From: Bryobacterales bacterium
GTDB lineage: Bacteria; Acidobacteriota; Terriglobia; Bryobacterales; Bryobacteraceae
Reading direction: 5' to 3'
NCBI GenBank assembly: GCA_016716385.1
Contig: JADJWL010000026.1
Location: 372,001 to 436,000, forward strand
DNA: 64,000 nucleotides
The position numbers and the translations under genes were made by a program. Positions within the stretch are counted from its first letter, which is position 1. Every line of letters begins with the position of its first letter. Below, piece by piece: positions 41,669 to 50,865 of the stretch. A model generated the notes under the pieces. That model searched no databases. It saw only the letters and a program-made list of their open reading frames with translations, and had not been told where the DNA came from.

Positions 41669-41728
41669 TTGACTCAGTAGAAAAAGCAGCACTACAATGA
41701 ACACTGTAATCTAAATGAACGGTGTTCA
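41669..41728 (+). promoter_or_regulatory. Promoter and TetR operator of the efflux operon
   Basis: TTGACT (41669-41674), 18-bp spacer and TACAAT (41693-41698) form a good promoter. Downstream, TGAAC-GGT-GTTCA (41716-41728) is a perfect palindrome, and a related TGAACACTGT half-matching site starts 18 bp before it at 41698, overlapping the -10. This is the layout expected for autorepression by the TetR protein encoded next. Confidence 0.65.
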
Positions 41729-41730
41729 CT

Positions 41731-42345
41731 ATGGGCGTCCAGGAGCGGAAAGCCAGGCATAAAGAGGAACTCCGGCAGGAGATCCTGGAGGTGGCCCGGA
41801 AGCTGTTCGTCGAAGAGGGTTTCAAGAACGTCTCGATGCGGCGCATCGCCGAACGAATCGAGTACTCGCCGGCAACCATCTATCTCCATTTCAAAGACAA
41901 GTCGGAACTGATCTTCGAGCTCTGTGAGGAGACGTTCGCCCGCCTGGTGGAGCGCCAGGAGCAGTTGAACGAGCGGACGTACGACAGTCCGATCGATTTT
42001 CTGCGAGAAGGACTCAGCGGTTACGTCGAGTTCGGAGTCGCTCATCCGGACCATTACCGGGTGACGTTCATGATGGCCGATGACGAGATCGACCCATCCA
42101 CGTATCAGTCACCCGACTGTATGGGAATGCGCGCTTTCGGCAATCTGCGGGCGGCCGTCGAGGCGTGCGTGCAGCAGGGTCTGTTCCCGAAGCAGAACGC
42201 CGACACCGCCGCCCAGGCGCTCTGGGCAGGGGTCCACGGCCTGGTGTCGCTCTACATCGTGATGCCGGAATTCCCGTGGGCGGACAGGCAGAAGGTGACT
42301 GAGACCCTGATCAGCGGTTTGATCGAGGGACTGCAAGCGGGGTAA
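41731..42345 (+). CDS. TetR-family transcriptional regulator
   Basis: 204-aa repressor from the ATG at 41731 (a GTG at 41722 lies inside the operator and is less likely). The N-terminal HTH is canonical: ILEVARKLFVEEGFKNVSMRRIAERIEYSPATIYLHFKDKSEL. The C-terminal domain has the TetR_C_33-like LWAGVHGLVSLYI. It is 3 bp from the permease gene and probably controls the whole efflux operon through the palindromes upstream. Confidence 0.92.
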   Translation: MGVQERKARHKEELRQEILEVARKLFVEEGFKNVSMRRIAERIEYSPATIYLHFKDKSELIFELCEETFARLVERQEQLNERTYDSPIDFLREGLSGYVEFGVAHPDHYRVTFMMADDEIDPSTYQSPDCMGMRAFGNLRAAVEACVQQGLFPKQNADTAAQALWAGVHGLVSLYIVMPEFPWADRQKVTETLISGLIEGLQAG

Positions 42346-42348
42346 CGA

Positions 42349-43473
42349 ATGGCCTCTCTGGCGTTGCGAAATCTGCTTCACGACAAGGTCCGGCTGGCTG
42401 TGACCCTCGTCGGCATCGTGTTCGCGCTGGTCCTGATCGTGGTGCAGTTGGGACTGTTTCTCGGATTCACGACCGTGACTTCGGCCGTCATTGACCACTC
42501 CGGAGCCGACCTGTGGGTCACTGCCGTCGGGATGCAGAACCTGGACGTCGGGGTGCCGTTCCACGAGCGCAAGCTCTACCAGGTGCGCGCGGACTCCGCC
42601 GTGGCACGCTCCGAGAAGTACATTGTGCAGTTCGCCACCTGGAAGCGTCCGGATGGGTTGCAAGAGAGCGTTGAAGTCGTCGGCTTCGAGCCGCGCGACG
42701 GGATGGGCGGTCCGTGGAATCTCATTGAGGGCGACCTCGCGGTGCTGCTCGAACCGGATACGGTGATCATCGACGAGTTTTACAAGTCGAAACTGGGGGT
42801 CCGGGCCCTCGGAGAAGTCGTGGAGATCAACGGCCGCCGGGCACGCGTTGCCGGATTCACCCGCGGCATTCGCTCCTTTACGACGTCACCCCACGCGTTC
42901 ACGTCCTTCAAGAACGCGCTGACCTACACCGGGCTGGCCGAGGATCAGACAGTGTTCGTGCTCGTCAAGGCGGCGCCCGGCGCCGACGTCGTCGCGCTCC
43001 AGCAGCGGCTGCGTGACAGCGTCGCCGATGTCGATGTGTTTACGACGGCTGAGTTCTCGAAGAAGACGCAGGATTACTGGTTGTATACGACCGGCGCCGG
43101 CGTCACCGTGCTGATCGCCGCGGCCATGGGCCTGATTGTGGGTCTTGTCGTGGTGGCGCAGACCATTTACGCCACCACCATGGACCATATCCGCGAATTC
43201 GGCACGTTGAAAGCGATGGGGGCATCGAACGGGTACATCTACCGTGTGATTCTGGAGCAGGCCGGGATCAGCGCGGTGCTTGGCTACCTGATGGCGATGG
43301 CGATCTCGATTCCCGTTGTCCGCGCCAGCCAGAACGGAAGTGCGCTGATTCTACTCCCGCCGGAGCTGGCCGCCTCTATTTTTGTGCTCGCCGTGGTGAT
43401 GTGCACGACGGCATCGGTCGTCTCGATCCGCAAGGTCACCAGTATCGACCCTGCGATGGTGTTCAAAGGGTGA
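42349..43473 (+). CDS. ABC transporter permease (DevC/MacB-like)
   Basis: Integral membrane subunit of 374 aa with an N-terminal helix (AVTLVGIVFALVLIVVQLGLFLGF), a periplasmic domain of about 210 residues and three C-terminal helices with the FtsX-like segment IREFGTLKAMGASNGYI. This topology is shared by MacB, LolCE and cyanobacterial DevC, which act in trans-envelope export. With the next three genes it makes a DevBCA-TolC-type tripartite pump. Confidence 0.9.
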   Translation: MASLALRNLLHDKVRLAVTLVGIVFALVLIVVQLGLFLGFTTVTSAVIDHSGADLWVTAVGMQNLDVGVPFHERKLYQVRADSAVARSEKYIVQFATWKRPDGLQESVEVVGFEPRDGMGGPWNLIEGDLAVLLEPDTVIIDEFYKSKLGVRALGEVVEINGRRARVAGFTRGIRSFTTSPHAFTSFKNALTYTGLAEDQTVFVLVKAAPGADVVALQQRLRDSVADVDVFTTAEFSKKTQDYWLYTTGAGVTVLIAAAMGLIVGLVVVAQTIYATTMDHIREFGTLKAMGASNGYIYRVILEQAGISAVLGYLMAMAISIPVVRASQNGSALILLPPELAASIFVLAVVMCTTASVVSIRKVTSIDPAMVFKG

Positions 43474-43477
43474 AGCG

Positions 43478-44161
43478 ATGGACGCGGCAATTTCCGTGAG
43501 AGGTCTCGAAAAAGTGTACGAATCCGGCGCGGCCGCGGCGCGTGCGCTGGATGGGGTGGATCTGGATGTGGCGCGCGGCAAGGTGACGTTGCTGGTGGGG
43601 CCGTCGGGCAGCGGGAAGACGACGCTCGTCTCGATCATGGGTTGCATCCTGCGCCCAACCGCAGGGTCCGTGCGGGTCATGGGGCGCGAGGTGGCCGGGC
43701 TCGGCGAGTCGGAACTGCCACGCGTCCGGCTGGAGCACATCGGCTTCGTCTTCCAGGGCTTCAACCTGTTCCCGACTCTCTCCGCGGAAGAGAATGTCGC
43801 GCTCGCTCTCGACCTGAAGGGCATCCGCGGAAGCGCGGCCCGCCGCCGGTCCCGCGATTTACTGGAACAGGTCGGGCTGTCTGACAAACTCCGCTCGTTT
43901 CCGGCGGACCTCAGCGGCGGGCAGAAACAGCGTGTCGCCATAGCCCGTGCTCTTGCCGGTGACCCGGAAATCATCCTGGCGGACGAACCCACGGCTTCAC
44001 TCGATTCGCATACCGGACGTGCGGTTCTGGACATGATGCGCTCCCTCGCGCATGACCGGGGACGGGCCGTCGTCATCGTCACGCACGACAGCCGGGCGCT
44101 GGAATACGCGGACCGGCTGGTCCGCATCGAGGACGGAAAGATCAAGGAGCAGACGCAATGA
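43478..44161 (+). CDS. ABC transporter ATPase (DevA/LolD-like)
   Basis: 227-aa ATPase. Walker A GPSGSGKTT, Q-loop GFVFQGFNLFP, signature LSGGQKQRVAIARAL, Walker B IILADEPTASLD and switch His in VIVTHDSRAL are all intact. It pairs with the upstream permease and overlaps the adaptor gene by ATGA. Confidence 0.95.
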   Translation: MDAAISVRGLEKVYESGAAAARALDGVDLDVARGKVTLLVGPSGSGKTTLVSIMGCILRPTAGSVRVMGREVAGLGESELPRVRLEHIGFVFQGFNLFPTLSAEENVALALDLKGIRGSAARRRSRDLLEQVGLSDKLRSFPADLSGGQKQRVAIARALAGDPEIILADEPTASLDSHTGRAVLDMMRSLAHDRGRAVVIVTHDSRALEYADRLVRIEDGKIKEQTQ

Positions 44162-45174
44162 AACGCACACTGGCACTTCTGCTGATGTTCTGTCTGGGCG
44201 CGGGGGCGGCCTGGCGCGCTCTCCAGCACACCTCCAGCGCCGCTGAAGGACCCCTGCCGGAGGTGCCGCCGGTCCGCTGGGTCGCGGCGCCGGGCCGGGT
44301 CGAACCGGTATCCGAAGAGGTCAAAGTCGGTTCCGCGCTTGGAGGCAAGGTGCTGCGGGTGACGGTCGAGGAAGGGGACCGCGTGCGTGCGGGACAGACC
44401 CTGGCGCAGTTGGAGAACGATGACTTTGCAGCCCGCGTCGTTGCGGCCGAAGCCTCTGTGGCGCAGGCCGAAGCTCTCCTGCGCCGCGTGACGAACGGCT
44501 CGCGCGACGAAGAGCGCCGCGAAGCTCGAGCGGCTATCGTTGAGGCGGAGGCCGTGCTGGACAATGCCGCGGCGGAACGCGACCGCCGGCGCGCGTTGTT
44601 TGAAAGCGGCGATGTCTCCCGCTCGGAAATGGAAAGAGCAGAACGGGAATGGAGCGTCGCTCAGGCGCGGCTGAAGGCCGCCGAGGAGCGGTTCGCCTTC
44701 GTCGATGCCGACGCGCGCGAGGAGGATACGGCCCGCGCGACCGCGGACGTCGCCCTTGCCCGAGCCCGGCTGGCCGAAGCGCGCGCTCTGTACGCCAAGA
44801 CGTTCATCCGCTCGCCGGTCAACGGCGTCGTTCTCCGCCGGCACGTCCGGGCGGGGGAAGCGCTCGCCGACGGGTCCGAGGCGCCCCTCTTCACCATGGG
44901 CGACGACCGCGTCCTGCGCGTCCGGGCCGAGATCGACGAGTCCGATATCGCGCGCGTGACGCCGGGCCAGAGCGCTCGTATCCGCGCCGATGCCTATGGC
45001 GAGCGGGAGTTCACCGGACGCGTCGTCCGCGTCGGACCCCTGGTCGGAAAGAAGAACGTGTTCACCGAGCGCCCCTCGGAACGCGTCGACACGAAAGTGC
45101 TCGACGCCCTGATCGAGCTCGATCCGGGACAGGTGCTCCCAGCCGGTCTCCGCGTCGACGTGTTTATTGGATAA
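44158..45174 (+). CDS. HlyD/DevB-family periplasmic adaptor
   Basis: Membrane-fusion protein of 338 aa with an N-terminal anchor (ALLLMFCLGAGAAW), biotinyl-lipoyl halves (GGKVLRVTVEEGDRVRAGQTLAQLEND and FIRSPVNGVVLRRHVRAGEAL) flanking a long alpha-hairpin coiled coil and a beta-barrel domain. It links the ABC permease to the TolC channel. Length is typical of DevB. Confidence 0.92.
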   Translation: MKRTLALLLMFCLGAGAAWRALQHTSSAAEGPLPEVPPVRWVAAPGRVEPVSEEVKVGSALGGKVLRVTVEEGDRVRAGQTLAQLENDDFAARVVAAEASVAQAEALLRRVTNGSRDEERREARAAIVEAEAVLDNAAAERDRRRALFESGDVSRSEMERAEREWSVAQARLKAAEERFAFVDADAREEDTARATADVALARARLAEARALYAKTFIRSPVNGVVLRRHVRAGEALADGSEAPLFTMGDDRVLRVRAEIDESDIARVTPGQSARIRADAYGEREFTGRVVRVGPLVGKKNVFTERPSERVDTKVLDALIELDPGQVLPAGLRVDVFIG

Positions 45175-45181
45175 ACCTGCA

Positions 45182-46831
45182 ATGCCTGCAATCGTTCTTG
45201 TTCTCTTGTCAATCGCCCTTCCTCTCGCCGCGCAGCCGAACGGACCGCAGCGGGTCGGCGTGGGTCCGGTGGAGCGCAGCCTGTCCCTGGAACAGGCGAT
45301 CGAGATGGCGCTCGCCAATAATCTTGAAATCGAAGTTGAGCGCCTGAGCCGCAACCTGAGCCAGGAATCGGCGGCCGGCGCCCGTGGCTTTTTCGATCCG
45401 ACGTTCCGCTGGGCGCCGGGCATCGAGAGTGCGAATGTGCCTACGGGCTCGCTGTTGCTCGGCCAGAATGGAAAACTGGTGGACCGCTACTTCCGCCAGA
45501 ACTTCTACTTCCAGCAGCGGCTTCCCGAGCGCGGGTCGTCGTTCGGCATCTCGTTCGAGAACTCGCGGGACTCGACGAACAACCCCTTCGCCGGCCTGAA
45601 TCCGTTCGTGACCTCCCGTCTGTTCTTCAACTTCACGCAGCCGCTGCTGCGCAACCGGGAGACCGATGCCCAGCGCAGCGAGCTCGAGATCCGGCGCAAG
45701 CGAGCCGACTTGAGCGAGGTGGAGCTTGAACTGAGCGTGACCGAAGTGGTCTTCCGCACCGAGCAGGCATATTGGAACCTCGTGGCAGCCCGCAGCGATG
45801 CTGCCGTGCGGGCGGAGTTTGTCGATCTGGCCCGCGAGCAGCTCGCCCGCAACCAGCGCTTCATCGATGCCGGGACGCTGGCGCCGGTGGAACTGTCGGC
45901 GTCCGAGGCCGAGCTCGAGAGACGGCTGGATTCCTGGTACGCAGCCGTTGGCCTGGTGACCGAAGTCGAGAACAGCCTCAAGATGCTGCTGGCTGGCGGT
46001 GCTGCTTCCGACCTGTGGAATGACGAGATCGTCCCGTCGGACTCGATCGGGAAAACACAGCCGCCGGCGATCTACGAACTCCAGGAGAGCATCCGGCAGG
46101 CGATCGCCTCGCGTCCCGAATTGCGGGCGCTCGACGCGCAACTCACCGTCAATGACGTCCAGAAGAAGCAGAACCAGAACGCACTGAAGCCGGAGATGAA
46201 CCTGGTCGCGGCTTGGGGCCTGACAGGGCTGGGTGGATCTGTCAACCAGGTCGACAACCCGTTCTCGCAGTCGCAGGAAGTCCTCGTTCAGCGGCTGAAC
46301 GAACTGTCGCTGCGGGCCGGGTTGACGCCAGTGAGACCCGATTTCGGCGGCGATGCGTTGCCTGACCGAGTGATCGGCGGCTATGGCACGACCCTCTCGA
46401 ACCTGTTCGGGGGAAGTTTCCAGACGTTCCAGGTCGGTCTCTCGTTTGACTTCACGATGCGCAACCAGACAGCGCGTTCGAACCTGGCGCAGTCGGTGAT
46501 CAGCGAGCGGCAGATCCGGACACGCCGGACCCAGGCCGAGCAGTTGGTGGCGGCCGACGTCCGGAACGCCTACCAGGCGATCCAGACGGCGAGGCAGAGG
46601 ATCCAGGCCGCCAGCGCCAGCGTCCGCGCCGCGAAGGAAAAGCTGGACAGCGAAACACGCCTGTTCCAGAACGGGGAGTCGACCAACTTCCTGGTGCTGA
46701 CCCGGCAGAACGAATACGCCGATTCACGCCTTCGGGAGGTGGTCGCGAAGCTCGAACTGAACAAGGCTCTGGCGTCATTGCAGCGCGCGCTCGGCGCGAC
46801 TCTCGAGACCTACCGCGTCGCCATCCGCTAG
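45182..46831 (+). CDS. TolC-family outer-membrane efflux protein
   Basis: 549-aa outer-membrane channel with a signal peptide (AIVLVLLSIALPLAAQ) and two OEP repeats. LSLEQAIEMALANNLEIEVERL starts the first repeat and the second contains AEQLVAADVRNAYQAIQTARQRIQAA. It is larger than E. coli TolC because of inserts in the extracellular and equatorial parts. The ATG at 45182 is preferred over the in-frame TTG at 45167. It completes the efflux operon. Confidence 0.92.
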   Translation: MPAIVLVLLSIALPLAAQPNGPQRVGVGPVERSLSLEQAIEMALANNLEIEVERLSRNLSQESAAGARGFFDPTFRWAPGIESANVPTGSLLLGQNGKLVDRYFRQNFYFQQRLPERGSSFGISFENSRDSTNNPFAGLNPFVTSRLFFNFTQPLLRNRETDAQRSELEIRRKRADLSEVELELSVTEVVFRTEQAYWNLVAARSDAAVRAEFVDLAREQLARNQRFIDAGTLAPVELSASEAELERRLDSWYAAVGLVTEVENSLKMLLAGGAASDLWNDEIVPSDSIGKTQPPAIYELQESIRQAIASRPELRALDAQLTVNDVQKKQNQNALKPEMNLVAAWGLTGLGGSVNQVDNPFSQSQEVLVQRLNELSLRAGLTPVRPDFGGDALPDRVIGGYGTTLSNLFGGSFQTFQVGLSFDFTMRNQTARSNLAQSVISERQIRTRRTQAEQLVAADVRNAYQAIQTARQRIQAASASVRAAKEKLDSETRLFQNGESTNFLVLTRQNEYADSRLREVVAKLELNKALASLQRALGATLETYRVAIR

Positions 46832-46879
46832 CGAGGCCCAATTGTCGGCTGCCCGCGGCAATGGTACCGTTGCGTCTAT

Positions 46880-49177
46880 ATGCGCGGAGTGGCGTGGTTC
46901 TTATGCGTGACGGCCTGCTGGGCGGCCGACGAAGTGGATCTGGGCGCGGTGCACCGCATCCGGCAGGAGGCCTTCGGAAAATCCCGCGTGATGGAGCACG
47001 CGTTCTTCCTGACCGATGTGCACGGGCCGCGTCTCACCGGGTCCCCTCAACTGCGCGCGGCCGCGGAATGGGTTGCCGACCAGGCGAGGCAGTGGGGACT
47101 CGCCAACGTCGCTCTGGAACCTTGGGGAACGTTCGGCGAGGGGTGGTCGGCCCAGCGGTTCGTCGCGCACATCCGGGAGCCGCAGCAGCAGCCGCTGATC
47201 GGGTATGCCCGTCCCTGGTCGCCCGGCACGCCGGGGCCGGTGTCGGGAACGCCCATCCTCGCGCCGATTTCAGGAGAAGACGACTTTCCCCGCTTTCAGG
47301 GAAAGCTGAAGGGCAGGATCGTGCTGATCTCGAAGCCCCGCACGCTCGTGCCGATGACGCGCGCGCCCGCCGTGGTCCTCAGCGGCCAGCAACTGGACGA
47401 GATCGCGTCCGACAATCCGAAGCTGAACGTCGTGCCGAACAACGTGTTCGGGCTGCCGGATCCGCCGAAGCCCCTGGACCGGGAAATCGCGCGCGCACGG
47501 CGGAACCGCCTGCACCAGTTCCTGCAGGACGAGGGCGTCGCCCTCGTCCTGGCGCCCGGCGATACGACCGATGGCGGCACCGTGCGCGGCTCCGGGCCGC
47601 ATCTGCAGGACGGTGACGTGATGTCGCCACCCTGGGTTCTGCTCACTCCCGAGCACTACAACCGCATCGTGCGCCTGATCGAGCGCCGGCGGAATGTCAG
47701 CGTCGAGTTCGACATCGGGAACCAGTTCCACGAGGCGGAAGAGGCGTTCAACGTGGTGGCCGAAATCCCGGGAACGGACCTCAAGGACGAAATCGTGATG
47801 TTGGGCGCACACCTCGACTCCTGGACCGGAGGAACGGGCGCCACGGATAACGCCGCCGGCTCGTCCGTCGTGATCGAGGCCATGCGTCTGCTGCAGACAC
47901 TCAATCTGAAGCCACGCCGGACGGTCCGGATGGCGCTTTGGACCGGCGAGGAACAAGGCCTGCTCGGGTCGAAGGCGTACGTGAAGAAACACTTTGCCGA
48001 TCCGGAGACGATGGAGCTGAAACCAGCGCACAGCAAGCTGGCCGGCTATTTCAACCTGGACAACGGCAGCGGAAAGATCCGCGGCGTCTACCTGCAGGGC
48101 AACGACAGCATGCGGCCGGTGTTCGAAAGATGGCTGGCGCCGTTCCGCGATCTTGGAGCGCGCGCGGTGACGCGGCGGAACACTTCCGGCACGGACCACC
48201 TGTCGTTCAACGCGGTCGGACTGCCGGGGTTCCAGTTCGTCCAGGATCCCCTCGAATATGGGACTCGCACGCACCACACGAACATGGACGTGTACGACCG
48301 GCTGCAGACCGAGCACCTGCAACAGGCGTCGGCGATCATGGCATCGTTTGCCTATTTCGCCGCCACGCGGGAGGAGAAGCTGCCCCGCAAGCCCCTGCCC
48401 GAACCGAAGCCGGAACCCGGTCTCAAGCCGGACATCCCATTCGTGACGGAAGGCGCGTTGACGCTGACCCTGGACGCCTACGTCCCGGCGGGCGACGGCC
48501 CGTTTCCCGCCGCGATCATCGTTCACGGAGGAGGATTTACCCGCGGCGACAAACAGACCTTCGTCAAGCCATTGTTTGAGCCGCTGGCGGCGGGCGGCGT
48601 GGCGTGGTTTTCGATCAATTACAGGCTCGCTCCGGCTCACCGCTATCCGGCGCCGGTGGATGACGTGATCTCGGCCGTGAAATGGGTGAGGACGAACGCC
48701 GCGCGGTTCAACGTCGACCCGGAGAAGGTCGTTCTGATCGGGGAGTCGGCGGGCGGACATCTGGTGTCTATGGTGGGGACGCGGAAGCTGCCGGTGAAGG
48801 GCGTCGTGGCCTTCTATGCGCCGCACGATCTCGCGCACCTGACGCAGAAGCGGGGGGCCGTGTCCGAAGGCCTGTCGGGGCTGCTCGGTGTGAAAGATCT
48901 GTCGCCGGCTTCCATGAAGGCGCTTGCCGCCGCATCCCCGATCGCCGCCATCCACCGGGACCTGCCGCCGTATCTCCTGCTGCACGGCACGCGCGACGAG
49001 CAGGTGCCGCACGAGCAATCCGAGCGCATGTGCGAGGCGATCGCCAAGGCCGGCGGCGCGTGCGACTTGTCCCTGGTCGAAGGCGCCGCACACGGCGTCG
49101 GCGGGTGGGACCGGACGCCCGGTTTCCGCGAGTACCGCAAGGTGATGCTGGAGTGGATCGAACGCGCGGTGCGGTGA
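46880..49177 (+). CDS. Exported M28 peptidase fused to an HSL-type esterase
   Basis: 765-aa two-domain hydrolase with a signal peptide (RGVAWFLCVTACWA). Residues about 25-500 are an M28 zinc aminopeptidase with PA-type insert: zinc ligands in GAHLDSWTGGTGATDNAAGS, the catalytic pair in TGEEQGLLGSKAY, and HTNMDVYD. A Pro/Lys linker (PRKPLPEPKPEPGLKP) leads to residues about 520-765, an alpha/beta hydrolase of the hormone-sensitive-lipase type with oxyanion motif HGGGF, nucleophile GESAGGH and C-terminal DEQVPH / AHGVGG. Both active sites look complete, so one polypeptide may cut peptide and ester bonds of the same substrate. Confidence 0.88.
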   Translation: MRGVAWFLCVTACWAADEVDLGAVHRIRQEAFGKSRVMEHAFFLTDVHGPRLTGSPQLRAAAEWVADQARQWGLANVALEPWGTFGEGWSAQRFVAHIREPQQQPLIGYARPWSPGTPGPVSGTPILAPISGEDDFPRFQGKLKGRIVLISKPRTLVPMTRAPAVVLSGQQLDEIASDNPKLNVVPNNVFGLPDPPKPLDREIARARRNRLHQFLQDEGVALVLAPGDTTDGGTVRGSGPHLQDGDVMSPPWVLLTPEHYNRIVRLIERRRNVSVEFDIGNQFHEAEEAFNVVAEIPGTDLKDEIVMLGAHLDSWTGGTGATDNAAGSSVVIEAMRLLQTLNLKPRRTVRMALWTGEEQGLLGSKAYVKKHFADPETMELKPAHSKLAGYFNLDNGSGKIRGVYLQGNDSMRPVFERWLAPFRDLGARAVTRRNTSGTDHLSFNAVGLPGFQFVQDPLEYGTRTHHTNMDVYDRLQTEHLQQASAIMASFAYFAATREEKLPRKPLPEPKPEPGLKPDIPFVTEGALTLTLDAYVPAGDGPFPAAIIVHGGGFTRGDKQTFVKPLFEPLAAGGVAWFSINYRLAPAHRYPAPVDDVISAVKWVRTNAARFNVDPEKVVLIGESAGGHLVSMVGTRKLPVKGVVAFYAPHDLAHLTQKRGAVSEGLSGLLGVKDLSPASMKALAAASPIAAIHRDLPPYLLLHGTRDEQVPHEQSERMCEAIAKAGGACDLSLVEGAAHGVGGWDRTPGFREYRKVMLEWIERAVR

Positions 49178-49183
49178 GCGGCG

Positions 49184-50743
49184 TCAGGAACGGATGATCC
49201 GGCGGACCTGCTCCAGGACCTTGCGGCGGTAGCTGGGGGGGATGGCGATGGTCCATGCCAGAACCAGCCCGCAAGCACCCGCGGCCGCGCAATCGGCGAA
49301 AAACGCCGGCCAGGTAGCCGGTGGGAACCAAGTCTTCAGGACAAGTCCGGCCGCGGCGGTGGCGGCGCCCGTCGCCGCCATCGGTATCAGGACCACCTTG
49401 CAGAACACCAGGATCGGGATGCCTGCAAGGCGCAGTGTAACGGGGAAGACAAATAGGACATGGCTTGCCGCACTGACGGCAAGCTTCACGAGTGCGACTC
49501 CGGCTAAGCCGAGCCAGGAGACGAAAACGATGCTCCCGGCGAGATGGACGACCGACTCTAGAACGCGCACGATGATCAGGGGCCGGAGCCGCCGTATCCC
49601 AAACAGGTACTGCATTGGAACGGATCCGGCGCCGCGCACGAGCATGGCGGCTGTCATCATGTACAGGACCGCATCGCTCCGGTCCCACCAAGGTCCCTGA
49701 GTATACGTGGGGCCGACCCACAGCCGGATGAACGGTTCGCCGAAGACGATGATCCCCGCGGCCAGGAGGCACGCTCCGGCACCGATGCAGGCCGATGCAT
49801 CGAGGTACAGCTTTCGTAGTCCCTCGCGATCTCCGACGGTGGCGAAGTGCGTGAACGCGGTGGGCAGTGTTGCGGCCATCGAACTGACCAAGGTCAGCAG
49901 ATGGAAACCGAGATAGCGGCCGATGGTGTAACGGGCCACCGCCATCGCCCCGGCGATCCTGCCGATGACGAGGAGATCCGTTTGCAGCAATGCAACCTGC
50001 GTGAGAGTCATCGTGAGATTCGCCGACCCGAATCGCAGAATGTCGCGCACACGCGCCATCGTGAAATCCGGCGGCCACAGATGCAAGCGATAGTTCAGGC
50101 GCCTGAGTTGAACAAGGTGGAAACCCCAGGCGAGCGCTGCACTGCACGCCTGGACCGTGGCGACCGCTACAATCCCTCCATCGAGGGCGAGTGTGACCGC
50201 GACGCCCACTCCGCTGGCGATTGTGGCGATGATGCTAGCCGTGCTGACCATGTCATAGCGCCGGAGCCCCCCCAACACAGCACTCGGGACCGACCACGGC
50301 AGATTCAGGACTGGCACCAGTAGCAGGACGCCGACCGCCCGGCGCGCGTCTCCTGAATCAACGCGGTCGATCTGAAACAGCGACGGCAGGCCCCAAACCG
50401 CGGCCCCGGCGACCGGTAACGCGACGCATGCGGAGAATATCAGGATCCAAAAGGCGGTGCGAACGTACGTGTCTGCTTCGGCCGGCTTGCCTTCACCGCG
50501 AAAGCGCGAGACGAAGTACGCCAGAGCGCCTCGAATCCCGAAGTCGAAAGCGATTGAGTAGGCAACCAGCTCTCCCGCGAGGGAGAGGATACCGTAAGAC
50601 GCGTCGCCCAGCGACCGGAGAAGAAAGGGTGTCAACAGGAACGACGTGACAGCCGCGGCGCCAAAGGAGACCGCGCCCATCAAAGCATTGACATGCGCTG
50701 CCGCTGGACGGATGCCTGAAGGCGCCGATGAATCACTCGTCAT
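49184..50743 (-). CDS. Polysaccharide/lipid-linked oligosaccharide flippase (Wzx-like, MOP superfamily)
   Basis: 519-aa membrane protein with about 14 helices. It opens AHVNALMGAVSFGAAAVTSFLLTPFLLRSLGDASYGILSLAGELVAY, the typical start of oligosaccharide flippases. It probably moves undecaprenyl-linked glycan units across the inner membrane. No glycosyltransferase cluster surrounds it, so the glycan cannot be named. Convergent with the M28 fusion gene. Confidence 0.85.
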   Translation of the reverse strand: MTSDSSAPSGIRPAAAHVNALMGAVSFGAAAVTSFLLTPFLLRSLGDASYGILSLAGELVAYSIAFDFGIRGALAYFVSRFRGEGKPAEADTYVRTAFWILIFSACVALPVAGAAVWGLPSLFQIDRVDSGDARRAVGVLLLVPVLNLPWSVPSAVLGGLRRYDMVSTASIIATIASGVGVAVTLALDGGIVAVATVQACSAALAWGFHLVQLRRLNYRLHLWPPDFTMARVRDILRFGSANLTMTLTQVALLQTDLLVIGRIAGAMAVARYTIGRYLGFHLLTLVSSMAATLPTAFTHFATVGDREGLRKLYLDASACIGAGACLLAAGIIVFGEPFIRLWVGPTYTQGPWWDRSDAVLYMMTAAMLVRGAGSVPMQYLFGIRRLRPLIIVRVLESVVHLAGSIVFVSWLGLAGVALVKLAVSAASHVLFVFPVTLRLAGIPILVFCKVVLIPMAATGAATAAAGLVLKTWFPPATWPAFFADCAAAGACGLVLAWTIAIPPSYRRKVLEQVRRIIRS

Positions 50744-50865
50744 GGGATGAATAACCGGCCGAGATCTCGCATGGCCGAAGACTCAGTCTGGCACAGTGCC
50801 GTGGGACACGCTTCATGATGCCCTGTTTCCCCCCTTCTTCCCGCATGGACAACTGGAGGCAAGCA

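Noticed and set aside
47270..49093. 607-codon antisense frame opposite the M28 fusion
   Set aside because: Same high-GC shadow effect; no motifs, and the sense gene has two intact active sites.
50793..50812. Sigma-54 promoter (TGGCAC) upstream of the winged-helix methyltransferase
   Set aside because: The -12 TTGC element at the required spacing is missing.
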